A DNA stretch of 64,000 bases from Candidatus Binatia bacterium (GCA_026004215.1 BPIR01000001.1:958566-1022565); one strand, 5' to 3'. Shown: positions 19,056 through 28,640, counted from the stretch's first letter. Made by a program: numbers and translations. Notes: generated by a model not told the origin, from the sequence alone.

Positions 19056-22000
19056 TCACGGCAAGGGCCGTGCTTGACAGGTGAGTCGCAGCAATGTCCG
19101 CTTCTGGCGGCCGATCGGCAAGCGCCCGTCCTTGGACTTCACCCGCAAACTAAAGCGTGCTCGTGCACTCTCGTTCGGCCGTGGGGAAGCCGAGAATACC
19201 GTAAGAATGCGCGGCGAGCTACACAGGTTTTGTTGCGCTGCCGACAGCGGAGCTTGATTCGTAAACCCGGCGCCCGGGTTGGACGGGTCGAACAATTGCG
19301 TCAGCGCCTGGGCCAACTGCGTCGTGTTGGCTTGGTATTGCGCTTGCGCAATCGGGAACAGGTCGAGCGCCGTCATCAGCGGAAGCACGCTCAGCTCGCG
19401 CACGCCGTTGTTCGCTGCAGGGGAGCAGGCCGGTAAATTCGGGTCGGCCACGTTGACACAACCCACGACGATAAACCCGCAACGGCCAGGCAGAGGATCG
19501 AAGTCGCAGGTCGGATCTTGGTCGAGACAAGTCTGGCGATAATCGGCCAATCCGAAGCGGTCGGGCGGATTGTTCGGGTTGACGACCACGAATTCGACCT
19601 GGCAGCTCTTGACGTCGGTTGCCGGATTCTTGCTGCTGCCGCGAACGTACAGGCTGGTCGTACCAGCAACATACTGGCAGTTGAAGGCCGGATCCGACGG
19701 GCAGAACTCCAAGCTCCCATCCGGAGCAGGGGGAAGGCCGGAGTACTGGTTACCATCGTCGCACTGCTCGCCGCCCTCCACGATTCCGTTCCCACAGCAG
19801 TTCGGCGTGATGTGCGACACACACGATCCCGAGCCATCGCACGCAAACTTGCAGGTGTTGCCGAGCGGGTTGAAGCCATTGGAATCGGGGTTCGGCCCCC
19901 AGCACTGCACATTCACCGGCTCATGATTCGGCAAGCAGTTGCCGGCGCCGTCACAAGTGTCGGGATTGGTGCAATCATTGTCCGTGGAATCACCGCAGGC
20001 CGCGCCGTTCGGCTCGAAGCTATCCGCCGGACAAGGTTGATCCGGGGACCCCGGACAGTTCTCGCCCACGTCGCACTCGCCCGCATCGGCACGGCAGACC
20101 ACAGAGCTGGTTTCGAAGAAGTCCGCCGGGCATGGGTCGTCGGCGTTGCCGCTGCACGTCTCATCCGGGTCGCACACGGCCCCGCCATTAGGGTTGCCCG
20201 AACCGAGGTCACACACCGTTCCAGCCGGCCGTACGAAGTCCGGCGGACACGGGTCGTCGGCAAAGCCACTGCACACTTCTTGCGGGTCGCAAATCGCATC
20301 TCGACTCGCATCGGCCGCATCTGTGCCCGCGTTACACACTGTGCCGGCAGGTTGGATAAAATCCGGCGGGCACGCTTGCCCGGCTACACCGCTGCAATGC
20401 TCGTCGGGATCGCAAATGCTACCGCCATTGGGATTTCCGGAGCCAAAATCACACACCGTGGTTGCCGGCGCTACAACGTCTGCCGGGCAAGCTCCGCCCG
20501 CCACGCCTGGGCAGAACTCCGACGGGTCGCACACCGCGTCGCGCGTGCTGTCCGCCGCCTCCGTGCCGACGCGGCACACCACAGAGCTATTGGCGAAAGT
20601 ATCCGGCGGGCAGGGTTGGCCGGGCACACCACTGCACACCTCGTTGGGGTCGCAAACACTGCCGCCGTTCGGGTTTCCAGATCCAACGTCGCACACGAAC
20701 CCGCTCGGCCGGACGAAATTGACTGGACACGGCTGATCCGGCACCCCTGGGCAGAACTCCGTCGGATCGCACACCGCATCGCGCCCGGCATCGGCACTCT
20801 CCGTGCCTACACGGCATGCCACCGAGCTGCTGGCGAAGCTGTCCGGTGGGCACGGCTCGCCCGCAACCCCACTGCACACTTCATCTGGGTCGCAGACACT
20901 GCCGCCGTTGGGATTGCCGGAGCCCGGATTGCAAACGGTTCCCGCAGGCTGAACGACATCGGGCGGACACGCGGCCTGCGTACCGGTACAAAACTCGTCG
21001 GGGTCGCAGACGCTGCCGCCATTGGGGTTCCCCGAGCCGGCGCGGCAAAGTGTGGTGGCCGGCTGGAAGCTATCGGCAGGACAGTCGTTCGCGGTGCCCG
21101 TGCAAAATTCCGCCACGTCGCAAATCCCGGCCACTGCCCGACATTCCACAGTGTTCGGTTGCTTCGCGTCCGCCGGACAGGCCGCAGCCGTACCCGTGCA
21201 GTTTTCCGCCACATCGCAAACGCCCGCCGCTGGGCGGCACACCGTCAAAGAAGGCAGGAATTGGTCTGCCGGGCAGTCGTTGTTCACGCCGTCGCAGCTC
21301 TCGGCAACGTCGCAAACGTCCGCAGCCGGCCGGCACACCGCGGTACTCTTCGCGTCGGCCGGACAAGTCTTGTTCGTGCCATCACAGGTTTCCGCAACAT
21401 CGCAGACTCCAGCCGCATTACGGCACACATAACCGTTGGGCCGCACTGCATCCGCAGGGCAGTTGTTGCTGACACCATCGCAGTTTTCCGCCACGTCGCA
21501 TGGGCCGCTGTCCGGACGGCAAGTAAACGACGTCGGCTGCTTCGCATCGGCCGGGCACGTGGCGCTCGTGCCGGTACAGTTCTCGGCAATATCGCAGACG
21601 CCACCGGAGGGGCGACAAACCACCGTGTTAGGCTTGTAAGTTTGCGGGCAAACCTTCGAGGTTCCGGTACAAAAATCATCCGCATCGCAATCGCCGCTGG
21701 CTGCACGGCAGAAGGTCCCTGAAGGCTTCACTCCATCCGCCGGGCACGCCGCGCTGGTGCCCGTGCAGTTCTCGGCTACGTCGCAGAGATCGGTGGATGA
21801 CCGACATACCGTCGAGGCGGGCTGGAAGCCATCCGGTGGACAAGAGTTACTCGTGCCCGTGCAGAACTCCGCCACGTCGCAAATCCCGGCCGCACTGCGG
21901 CAGAGGGTGCCTGATGGGGCGAAGCTGTCCGCGGGACAATTCGGACTCGAGCCGGTACACGTTTCCGTTACATCGCACACACTCACGGCCGCGCGGCAAA

Positions 22001-22910
22001 CGGAGCCGGCCGCACGAAGCTGACAGTCCGACGTGCAACACGACGTCGGCGAGCCATTCGCCCCGCCTAGGTCGCACTGCTCGCCCAACGAGGACTGCAC
22101 CACCCCGTCTCCACAAAGTTCTTGGAAGTTCACGGTGAGGAATTGGCCATCCGCGTTGATGTCCCGGCTTGGGCTTCCGGGGTACCCGCAAGCCCCACAA
22201 CCGGTTGTCGTTCCGTTCTGCTGCCCGACCCGCACCGCCGCTTCGCACGAGTTACTGCGCACACTGCCGTTCCACGTGAACGTAAACGTGTGGGTTTGCG
22301 CCGCGCCCCCGCTGAACCGCTCCCAGATCGCAGACCCGCTGTTATTGAACGGGATTTGCGAACCACCGCTGTTCCCCGTGTTGGCACCACCGAACCAGCC
22401 AGTCACGCTTCCCGAAGTCGGCGTGATATTGGTGGAACCAGTTACCGCACTGATCGTCGCCCGCCCGTTACAACCGGGAGTATCGTTGTTGACTTGTGCG
22501 ATACCCACGATTTGTGGCGTCACCGTGATCCGGTAACCTTTGACCGCAGTCGCGGTGAACGAGATGTTGTGTTGAGCGTTCCCCGAAGTGTCGCGCGTGG
22601 AAAACACACCCACGTCGGCGTTGATGTTCCAGGCGTAGCGGAATCGCATCTGGGTGGAGGTGTTGATGGGGATGCTCGTGCCAAAGCCACAAAACCCATC
22701 CGCGTTGTTCGACCCACTGCAGCTACTCCCCGTGGCGTTGTTACTCGCGCCCCCTAAACCGGCGAAACTTGGCGCGGCCAAAACTAGGCTGCCGGCCAGC
22801 GCCAGCAACGTTGCCCAGCCACCGCTACTCGTTTTCCCCCGGGCGCAGGCTCCTTTTGCAAGCACAATCCAACTGACCGCGGCTCGTTCGCGTGCTCCCC
22901 ATTGCTTCAT
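19056..22910 (-). CDS. Secreted cysteine-rich protein with 19 disintegrin-like repeats
   Basis: The 1284-residue product has a long signal peptide (cleavage near Ala50) and an N-terminal domain of about 220 residues rich in N, G and T. There follows CGDGVVQSSLGEQCDLGG...CC...C, then 19 tandem units of the form C-R-x4-C-D-x2-E-x-C-x-G-x4-C-P-x-D. Spacing of this pattern matches the ADAM/snake disintegrin fold, including the CR...CD loop. Units 11-18 carry inserts, either GSGNPNGG or a GTEAADxxRD type. The C-terminal part has a DUF4215-like CGNGIVEGGEQCDDGN segment and a unique domain. The ATG at 22910 has AGGAGG 9-15 nt upstream. Function is unknown; an extracellular adhesive or matrix role is plausible. 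Confidence 0.88.
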   Translation of the reverse strand: MKQWGARERAAVSWIVLAKGACARGKTSSGGWATLLALAGSLVLAAPSFAGLGGASNNATGSSCSGSNNADGFCGFGTSIPINTSTQMRFRYAWNINADVGVFSTRDTSGNAQHNISFTATAVKGYRITVTPQIVGIAQVNNDTPGCNGRATISAVTGSTNITPTSGSVTGWFGGANTGNSGGSQIPFNNSGSAIWERFSGGAAQTHTFTFTWNGSVRSNSCEAAVRVGQQNGTTTGCGACGYPGSPSRDINADGQFLTVNFQELCGDGVVQSSLGEQCDLGGANGSPTSCCTSDCQLRAAGSVCRAAVSVCDVTETCTGSSPNCPADSFAPSGTLCRSAAGICDVAEFCTGTSNSCPPDGFQPASTVCRSSTDLCDVAENCTGTSAACPADGVKPSGTFCRAASGDCDADDFCTGTSKVCPQTYKPNTVVCRPSGGVCDIAENCTGTSATCPADAKQPTSFTCRPDSGPCDVAENCDGVSNNCPADAVRPNGYVCRNAAGVCDVAETCDGTNKTCPADAKSTAVCRPAADVCDVAESCDGVNNDCPADQFLPSLTVCRPAAGVCDVAENCTGTAAACPADAKQPNTVECRAVAGICDVAEFCTGTANDCPADSFQPATTLCRAGSGNPNGGSVCDPDEFCTGTQAACPPDVVQPAGTVCNPGSGNPNGGSVCDPDEVCSGVAGEPCPPDSFASSSVACRVGTESADAGRDAVCDPTEFCPGVPDQPCPVNFVRPSGFVCDVGSGNPNGGSVCDPNEVCSGVPGQPCPPDTFANSSVVCRVGTEAADSTRDAVCDPSEFCPGVAGGACPADVVAPATTVCDFGSGNPNGGSICDPDEHCSGVAGQACPPDFIQPAGTVCNAGTDAADASRDAICDPQEVCSGFADDPCPPDFVRPAGTVCDLGSGNPNGGAVCDPDETCSGNADDPCPADFFETSSVVCRADAGECDVGENCPGSPDQPCPADSFEPNGAACGDSTDNDCTNPDTCDGAGNCLPNHEPVNVQCWGPNPDSNGFNPLGNTCKFACDGSGSCVSHITPNCCGNGIVEGGEQCDDGNQYSGLPPAPDGSLEFCPSDPAFNCQYVAGTTSLYVRGSSKNPATDVKSCQVEFVVVNPNNPPDRFGLADYRQTCLDQDPTCDFDPLPGRCGFIVVGCVNVADPNLPACSPAANNGVRELSVLPLMTALDLFPIAQAQYQANTTQLAQALTQLFDPSNPGAGFTNQAPLSAAQQNLCSSPRILTVFSASPRPNESARARFSLRVKSKDGRLPIGRQKRTLLRLTCQARPLP

Positions 22911-23018
22911 CGTTGGCTCCCTCCTGAGACTCCCGCGCATGAGGCAGATGCAGCCCGAAGGCTCCTCTACCATTAGATTGAACTTTCGCTTTTGCCTCTC
23001 CCTCCAGTGCGCGCCGCC

Positions 23019-23049
23019 CTTCTACCACACAAGCCGCGTCGTTTGTCAA
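23019..23049 (-). promoter_or_regulatory. Sigma-70-like promoter of the cysteine-rich protein gene
   Basis: On the minus strand a perfect TTGACA (23044-23049) is followed after 19 nt by TAGAAG (23019-23024), about 110 nt upstream of the start codon. The -35 is consensus; the spacer is slightly long and the -10 matches partly. The rest of the 303-nt gap 22911-23213 shows nothing else recognisable. Confidence 0.5.
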
Positions 23050-23213
23050 GAGTAAACGTTCGGCTTGGCCACAGAAAATTTGTCTTCTCAGTGCCTACGC
23101 GTCCTCCGCCGTCTCGCCCGGCCAACCCGCCCTCCCTTTCACTTGGATGCTCAGGCGAATTTCCCGGGATGAGTCTCTCCCGGCGCACTGCCTGATGCCA
23201 CGATTCTCGAACC

Positions 23214-24245
23214 TCACCCAGTCGCCGCTACCACAGAAACCTTGATCGAGCCCGACCCTTTGTCTGCTGCCGTGGCAAAGGCGGTCGCAATGTCTTCGAG
23301 CTCGAAGCGATGGGTGACGATCTGCCCAAGAACCGGGCCGTTTTTTGCGAGAAGATCGAGGGCGCGCTCGAAATCTGCGCCGGCAATTGTGCGCCCGTAC
23401 GTCATGGATCCGACGACACGTACCTCCTTGATGACTAGCAGGATGCCGTTGAGCCGCGGCATGGAACTAAAAATCCCCAGTACCACCACGCACCCGCCGC
23501 GCCGCACCAATGGCAAGGCTTGCTCCAGTGTGTCCGCGTGCCCCCCCACCGTCTCCACCACCACGTCAGGTGCCCGCTCGTCTGCCGCCACGGCGAGGTC
23601 CGCATACGCGTTCGTGCCCGTAAACACCCGCGTAGCCCCGAGCTTCATCGCCGCCTCGGCCTGCTGCGGATGGCGTGCTGTGACCCAAACTTCGCTGGCG
23701 CCACTGGCCGTTGCCGCCGCCACTGTGAGCAGTCCGATAGTCCCGGCTCCTAACACCGCTACGCAGTCGCCAGCTTGCACCGGTGCAATCCGCAACCCGT
23801 GTACCGCCACGGCCAGCGGTTCGGCCAAAGCTGCCACAGCCCAATCGAGCCGAACCGGCAGCGGAAAGATAGCGTACTCCGGCACCCGCACGAAATCGGC
23901 AAAGCCGCCGTCCACCATATTCCCCAGCACACGCAATTGCCGGCAGAGCTGATAATGGCCACTGCGGCAAAAGGAACATTGCTGGCACGTCACTAGCGGC
24001 TCGACGACCACCGCGTCGCCTTCGCGCACACGGGTGACACCCGCACCCACGCGCGCAACCTCGCCAGCAATTTCGTGTCCGGGACAAACCGGCGGCGGCG
24101 GAAATTGGCCGCTGTAAAAATGCAAGTCGCTGCCGCAAATCCCGCAAGCGCGCACGCGCACCACCACTTCGCCTGCCGCCGGCTCGGGAGTGGGCACGGC
24201 GCGAACTTCGATTTTCCCTGGTTCCGGACAAAACGCCGCGCGCAT
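23214..24245 (-). CDS. Zinc-dependent medium-chain alcohol dehydrogenase
   Basis: This 343-residue MDR-family enzyme shows catalytic-zinc residues Cys37 (CGICGSD) and His57-Glu58 (CPGHE). Structural-zinc cysteines are at 87, 90, 93 and 101 (CQQCSFCRSGHYQLC), and a Rossmann motif AVLGAGTIG follows. It resembles threonine, sorbitol and 2,3-butanediol dehydrogenases, so it probably oxidises a secondary alcohol with NAD(P); the substrate cannot be fixed. The frame is open much further upstream, but that part is an off-frame reading of the HupE-like gene. The ATG at 24245 has GAGGAG upstream and begins the conserved domain. It lies 26 nt after the HupE-like gene and may be co-transcribed. Confidence 0.9.
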   Translation of the reverse strand: MRAAFCPEPGKIEVRAVPTPEPAAGEVVVRVRACGICGSDLHFYSGQFPPPPVCPGHEIAGEVARVGAGVTRVREGDAVVVEPLVTCQQCSFCRSGHYQLCRQLRVLGNMVDGGFADFVRVPEYAIFPLPVRLDWAVAALAEPLAVAVHGLRIAPVQAGDCVAVLGAGTIGLLTVAAATASGASEVWVTARHPQQAEAAMKLGATRVFTGTNAYADLAVAADERAPDVVVETVGGHADTLEQALPLVRRGGCVVVLGIFSSMPRLNGILLVIKEVRVVGSMTYGRTIAGADFERALDLLAKNGPVLGQIVTHRFELEDIATAFATAADKGSGSIKVSVVAATG

Positions 24246-24271
24246 GGGTGCAATCTCCTCGGCGCCTGTTT

Positions 24272-25504
24272 TTATCCGTAAGTCCGGGAAAGATACCAGT
24301 ACGTCCCCAAAGCCAGCACCACAGCGGACGTTCCATCTACCACCCAGCCGCTCCACGCGGGCCTTCGGTGCTCGAGCCATCGTAAAGCTGGCCACGCCAG
24401 CGCCACCACCGCCAACTGCCCGAGTTCGACACCGATGTTGAAGCCCGCCAGCGCCACCGCCAATGCCGCCGGCGCCAAACCCACGTCGAGCAGCACCGAA
24501 GCAAAGCCAAAACCGTGCACCAAGCCGAAAAGAAACGCCACGCCCCAGCGCGGCGACTCCCTTCCGTGCAGCCATTGCGCCAACCCGAAAAAGGACAACG
24601 CGAACAAGGCGACACCCGTGGCCACGAGCGGCGGGATGCGCCCGACACCCAAGAAAGAGAGAGTCGCAACGGCCATGGTGGCGGCCGAAAGTAGCCATAC
24701 GCCTCCCCACTGGTGCCCCGTGCGCAGCCAGAGATTTTCCGTCGCCACCATCGCAATGGAAAAACCAATGAGTGCTTCCACCGCGGCAGCCTCCGGCCGC
24801 AGCCACCCCGACACGGACAGTGCCAACGTAACACTGTGAGCCAGGGTGAACGCGGTGATTACTTTTGCCAGAGAAGCAAAGGAGCCACCGAGGAGAATCA
24901 GCGCAATGACGAAGGCCAGATGGTCGTACCCACTGGCAATGTGTTCGATTCCCAGCAGCACGTAATCCAGAAAGCCGCTCGGCGCGCTGCCTTGCGACGC
25001 CTCTTTGCCGGTAGCCAAGACCCACTCGCGCTGGGTCGCCGTGAGCACACGCTCCTCGGGCTTTGGACCCAACCCTTCCACGCGCACGAAGTGCAAATGC
25101 GTCGGGATCACATCGAACAAAACATCGGCACGTAGCCGCAGCGGAGCGGCGGGCGCGCACTGCAGCGACCACGACACGGCCAAGCGCCCGGCTCCCGGGT
25201 GATGCGTCCGTACCGCCTCTAACGGTGTGCAGGGTTTGTCGCCCGCGACGAGCCGGATGTGCGCAAGAAGGTACTCTGCCAAGGCGCGATCCCGTTCCGC
25301 CTGAGGGTACACGCCCCATTCGAAATGGGTGGTATCCAGCTCCGCCAAACGTACGGTGACCTGCACCGCCGCACCTTCGAAGCGCCAGGTGGAATACGAA
25401 TGGGTGCGGTCGTGGCCGAGAGCTGCGGGGCCACCCACGAAGCTGCCGGCCACGACGGCGGCAAGCCATAACCGCCTACCCATAGGCGAGGGAGGGCGAC
25501 TCAT
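24272..25504 (-). CDS. HupE/UreJ-family membrane protein
   Basis: The 410-residue protein has a signal peptide, an extracytoplasmic N-terminal domain of about 170 residues, then a C-terminal membrane domain of about seven helices. The membrane domain begins with LGIEHIASGYDHLAFVIAL and continues with AFTLAHSVTLAL, the His-rich signature of HupE/UreJ_2 proteins. Family members are linked to nickel or cobalt uptake, but this long subfamily with a soluble N-terminal domain is uncharacterised. The ATG at 25504 overlaps the PpiC-like gene stop (ATGA), indicating translational coupling. No hydrogenase or urease is nearby, so a metal role for those enzymes is not supported here. Confidence 0.85.
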   Translation of the reverse strand: MSRPPSPMGRRLWLAAVVAGSFVGGPAALGHDRTHSYSTWRFEGAAVQVTVRLAELDTTHFEWGVYPQAERDRALAEYLLAHIRLVAGDKPCTPLEAVRTHHPGAGRLAVSWSLQCAPAAPLRLRADVLFDVIPTHLHFVRVEGLGPKPEERVLTATQREWVLATGKEASQGSAPSGFLDYVLLGIEHIASGYDHLAFVIALILLGGSFASLAKVITAFTLAHSVTLALSVSGWLRPEAAAVEALIGFSIAMVATENLWLRTGHQWGGVWLLSAATMAVATLSFLGVGRIPPLVATGVALFALSFFGLAQWLHGRESPRWGVAFLFGLVHGFGFASVLLDVGLAPAALAVALAGFNIGVELGQLAVVALAWPALRWLEHRRPAWSGWVVDGTSAVVLALGTYWYLSRTYG

Positions 25505-26478
25505 GGACGACCACCCGGAGGGGTTACCAGCCCCGCGGCGTCGGGAGCCAACACGATCGTTGCCCGCGCGCGCAATTCGTCGAGGTACGTCCGCAACGCT
25601 TGGTCGGCCGCGCGGCGGCGAAACTCCGCTGCAACTTGAGCGCGTATTTCCTCAAAGGGTGGCGGCTCTCCCGAACGCCGCTCCAAAACAGTCAAGATAT
25701 GATAGCCGGTGGCCGAGCGCACCGGGCGGCTCACGGCACCGGCAGCCAGTTCCATGACGGTACGGAGCGCCGTGGGACCTAAAAGCTCGCCGATCTTCCC
25801 CGGCGTGAGCAAGCTATCAGGCAGCGGAGGCGATTCCGGGTCGCCGTCTTGCTCCCGAACCGACTCGAATGTCGCTCCGGCGCGGATTTTTTCGTACGCG
25901 GCCTGTGCTTTCGCCTCCGCGGCCGGCGCCTCTTCCTGCGCATCCACCCGAAACCAAATCTGGCGCACGCGGTACAAGTCGGGACCCGTAAACCAAGCGC
26001 GATTCGCCTCGTAAAAGCGGCGCAACTCCGCGTCGCTTGCCTCGGCGTTCTCCTGGGTGGCCACCACCGAATCCACCACTGCGCTAATCAAGGCGCGCCG
26101 CGCGCGCAGGTCGGTGCGCGGCAGATCCAACTCGAGGGCGCGTTGCAGAAGGAGTTCTTCCTCGACAATCCGCTGCAAAGCCAACGCGCGGTCGGCCTCG
26201 GTCAGGGGAGTTTTGCGGTCTTGCGCCAGTGCAGCCACGGTACGCTCGAGCTCGTTCCGCCACACGAGCGCATCGCCCACGCGTGCGATGGCGCCTGCAG
26301 GGAGCGGGCGGCGCTCGCGATCCGAGCGCGTAATTCCCAATGCCGCCAGTACGATTCCGGCAGTGACCCCAAGGGCAAACAACCAATACGCGCGCCGCGG
26401 CGCCAACCGCTCAGTCCTGCCTAGCTCGGCGGGCGGAGGTAAATCGGACTCGACCACGCGCGTTCTTGATTCGGCCAT
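25501..26478 (-). CDS. PpiC/SurA-like membrane-anchored peptidyl-prolyl isomerase
   Basis: The 325-residue product has one N-terminal membrane anchor (about 30-48). A SurA-N-like helical region follows, then a parvulin-like region (about 155-290) with VRQIWFRVDAQEE and TGYHILTVLERR, and a short C-terminal helix. Such proteins fold or chaperone periplasmic and outer-membrane proteins. The frame is open to 26694, but the ATG at 26478 begins a sensible N-terminus. The start overlaps the 3' end of the DUF3604 gene by 58 nt, and the stop overlaps the HupE-like start. The tight three-gene arrangement suggests the isomerase serves its neighbours. Key parvulin residues were not verified by alignment. 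Confidence 0.82.
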   Translation of the reverse strand: MAESRTRVVESDLPPPAELGRTERLAPRRAYWLFALGVTAGIVLAALGITRSDRERRPLPAGAIARVGDALVWRNELERTVAALAQDRKTPLTEADRALALQRIVEEELLLQRALELDLPRTDLRARRALISAVVDSVVATQENAEASDAELRRFYEANRAWFTGPDLYRVRQIWFRVDAQEEAPAAEAKAQAAYEKIRAGATFESVREQDGDPESPPLPDSLLTPGKIGELLGPTALRTVMELAAGAVSRPVRSATGYHILTVLERRSGEPPPFEEIRAQVAAEFRRRAADQALRTYLDELRARATIVLAPDAAGLVTPPGGRP

Positions 26479-28640
26479 AGGCAATCGTCCTCGTAGGGTG
26501 TCCGATAATCGCCGTAACAAGGGCGAACTTCCAGACAATTGCCCTGCTCGTCGTAGCGGCAGCGGAGTCCACCAGCGTTGACGGCGAGCGTCGGCTCTTG
26601 CAAGGCACGCACGTAGTAAATGAACTCGCGTCCCGCGCGCGGATAATCCGGATCCTCGAACTCGACCTCGCAACCGGCGCTGCTGTTTGGGCACTCGAAT
26701 CGCCGCCAGGGATCCTCGATCAAACTACCGATGGGTTCCGCCGGGGATTCCTGAGGCCGAATGCGAATCACATGGATCTCGGTAATCCGAAGGCGCTCAT
26801 CGCTCGGGTTGTAACATTCGCCGCGGCAAAGGCGGTCGAGGCGCTCCGGAGTCAGCGCGCGCCGGGCATAGTCGGGGCAGCCCGGCAACTGTTTCCGCGC
26901 TCCAATGGCCCGCACGCGGAACCGGGGCATTTGTGAGTGCACCGTTTCCGCGCCCATGGGCACCGCCGTGCCGCCGTCTTGCAAGAGATCGAACCAGAGC
27001 AAGATTCGGTCGCCACTCGTGGCGTACACCTCCCTGCGTTGCAGGGCTCTCCAAATCGCATCGCGGTCGCGCCCTTCGGAGTGGACGGCAATCAAGCCAC
27101 CGGTCATGAAGAACGAGGCTTGCCGCTCGAATTCCAAGATCTGAAAGGGTTGGAGATTCGAACGCGCCGGATCGAACGGGCGTGACTCGGGCTGCGGCTT
27201 TTCCGGGCGCAACAGCCGCTCGCGCCACTTGGCGTCGCGCGCACCCGCAGCCTCGGTCATCATCCGGCGCCCGTACTCCTTGTAGCCTGTGCCCGGGCGA
27301 GCGCTGTGGTTGTCACTCGACGCCATAAAGCCAAACCGAAAACGGCGCGGACGCCCATCATCGAAGTTCGACAGCGCCAAGATGTACTGTGCCGAGTTGG
27401 CGGGCCGGTAATTGAAGGCCGGATTGAAGCAGTTGCGGCACTGGCCGCAGTCGAGCCAATCTTCGACCTCGGCACCCGGTATCGTGCGCTGCCCGGCGAC
27501 ACCCGCTTTCAGGTAGTTCTTCCGGGCCTCCGCGACCCTGCGCTCGCACTCGCCTGCCGGGATATTGCCGCAACGCTTGCGGATAATTTCTCCGGCTTGC
27601 CAGCAACACGGAAGGTAGTCTTTCGTCGGGGCCGGGCATATGGGCTCGCCTTTGTCGTCGAAAGCGACCGGGCGCCATTCCCGGTACTCTTCGGAGTTCC
27701 CGTGCCCAGAGTAAATCTCGAACAAGAACTGCCGGCTCGGGTCGTGCATGCGGCCAACGAGCTGCTTGTCCCACGACGCATCGGGCGGTGTGTAAAAACC
27801 CCAGGTGGTTCCGTGTGGAATCACGATCGCCTCGTAACCACCTTGCGCGAGTTTTTCGAACAACTCCGCCGGCGTGCGAGCATTTTCGTGGCAGTCGGGC
27901 GGCAATTCGCGTGTATCCACTCCTCGCGGGCAAAGGGGAACCTCGCGGTTTTCGCGCTGAAACTCGCCAAAGTCGTAATACCGCTGGCGGTTCGGCCAAT
28001 CGAGAAGTGGAAACAGCAGCCGTTGGCGCAACGGAGCCGGGGCGCGCAGCGCGCCAATCAACTGATCATCCAAAGCGCTAATCGGGCGTTTGGGCACGCG
28101 CTCCTCATCCGTATGTCTCAGGATCACGTTGCGGTGACCATAATGTTCCGCCGCCGTGCGTCCGACCTGGCTCCACTCCCACCCCAGGAACGCGACCACA
28201 TCGGGGTTCTTTGGGTCGCCCGCCAAGGCGTTACATTGCCGAATGGCTTCTTTGGTTTCTTGCCAATGCCGCGGTGTGAGCGCCTCGGCGTGATCGTTGA
28301 TGCTCCAAAAATCGAGGCCGGAACAGTAACGCGCAAAGTCGCACGCATCTGCCGGGGGATGCGTCCCCTCTCCTTGCAGCATGGGAAGGCTGCGGAGGAA
28401 CGCATCGGCAGAGAAGGTCGTGTGGACGTGGAAATCGCCGAACAGGATTTGCTTTTGCCCCGTCGCCGCGGGCGCGAGTTGCGTGACCGCGCTTCGATCT
28501 TTCGCAGCTCGCTCCGCTACGATCGCATCGTCTACCCGTTTCCCTTCGATGGTTCCGGGCCCCTGGTGCTGCCCGCGGCACGATGCCAGCAGCACCATTG
28601 CCGCGGCCGAGCCCAGCCACCTTTTCGATTTGCTCGTCAT
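26421..28640 (-). CDS. DUF3604 lipoprotein (PHP-like putative metallohydrolase)
   Basis: The 739-residue product starts with a lipoprotein signal (VLLASC, lipidated Cys21). FGDFHVHTTFSADAF places His71-x-His73 as in PHP-type metal sites, followed by FWSINDHAE, VAFLGWEWSQVG, and later FMASSDNHSARPGTGYK, all typical of DUF3604. These motifs suggest a multi-metal hydrolase domain exposed at the envelope; the substrate is unknown. Cysteine-rich stretches (CGQCRNCF) are also present. An in-frame GTG at 28679 is possible, but the ATG at 28640 gives the clean lipoprotein signal. The next genes encode the PpiC-like and HupE-like proteins with overlaps. Confidence 0.88.
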   Translation of the reverse strand: MTSKSKRWLGSAAAMVLLASCRGQHQGPGTIEGKRVDDAIVAERAAKDRSAVTQLAPAATGQKQILFGDFHVHTTFSADAFLRSLPMLQGEGTHPPADACDFARYCSGLDFWSINDHAEALTPRHWQETKEAIRQCNALAGDPKNPDVVAFLGWEWSQVGRTAAEHYGHRNVILRHTDEERVPKRPISALDDQLIGALRAPAPLRQRLLFPLLDWPNRQRYYDFGEFQRENREVPLCPRGVDTRELPPDCHENARTPAELFEKLAQGGYEAIVIPHGTTWGFYTPPDASWDKQLVGRMHDPSRQFLFEIYSGHGNSEEYREWRPVAFDDKGEPICPAPTKDYLPCCWQAGEIIRKRCGNIPAGECERRVAEARKNYLKAGVAGQRTIPGAEVEDWLDCGQCRNCFNPAFNYRPANSAQYILALSNFDDGRPRRFRFGFMASSDNHSARPGTGYKEYGRRMMTEAAGARDAKWRERLLRPEKPQPESRPFDPARSNLQPFQILEFERQASFFMTGGLIAVHSEGRDRDAIWRALQRREVYATSGDRILLWFDLLQDGGTAVPMGAETVHSQMPRFRVRAIGARKQLPGCPDYARRALTPERLDRLCRGECYNPSDERLRITEIHVIRIRPQESPAEPIGSLIEDPWRRFECPNSSAGCEVEFEDPDYPRAGREFIYYVRALQEPTLAVNAGGLRCRYDEQGNCLEVRPCYGDYRTPYEDDCLWPNQERAWSSPIYLRPPS

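Noticed and set aside
19518..21722. A 734-residue plus-strand open frame opposite the disintegrin-like array
   Set aside because: It is the antisense of repeated GC-rich codons; it has repetitive, unnatural composition and no domain, while the minus-strand protein has signal peptide, RBS, promoter and terminator.
20000..21800. Regular repeats suggestive of a CRISPR array
   Set aside because: The periodicity is in the coding frame of the disintegrin-like units and spacers are not unique; no cas genes are nearby.
23214..25469. A fused 751-residue dehydrogenase with a long N-terminal extension
   Set aside because: The extension is off-frame HupE-like sequence; a proper RBS and ATG at 24245 begin the real dehydrogenase.
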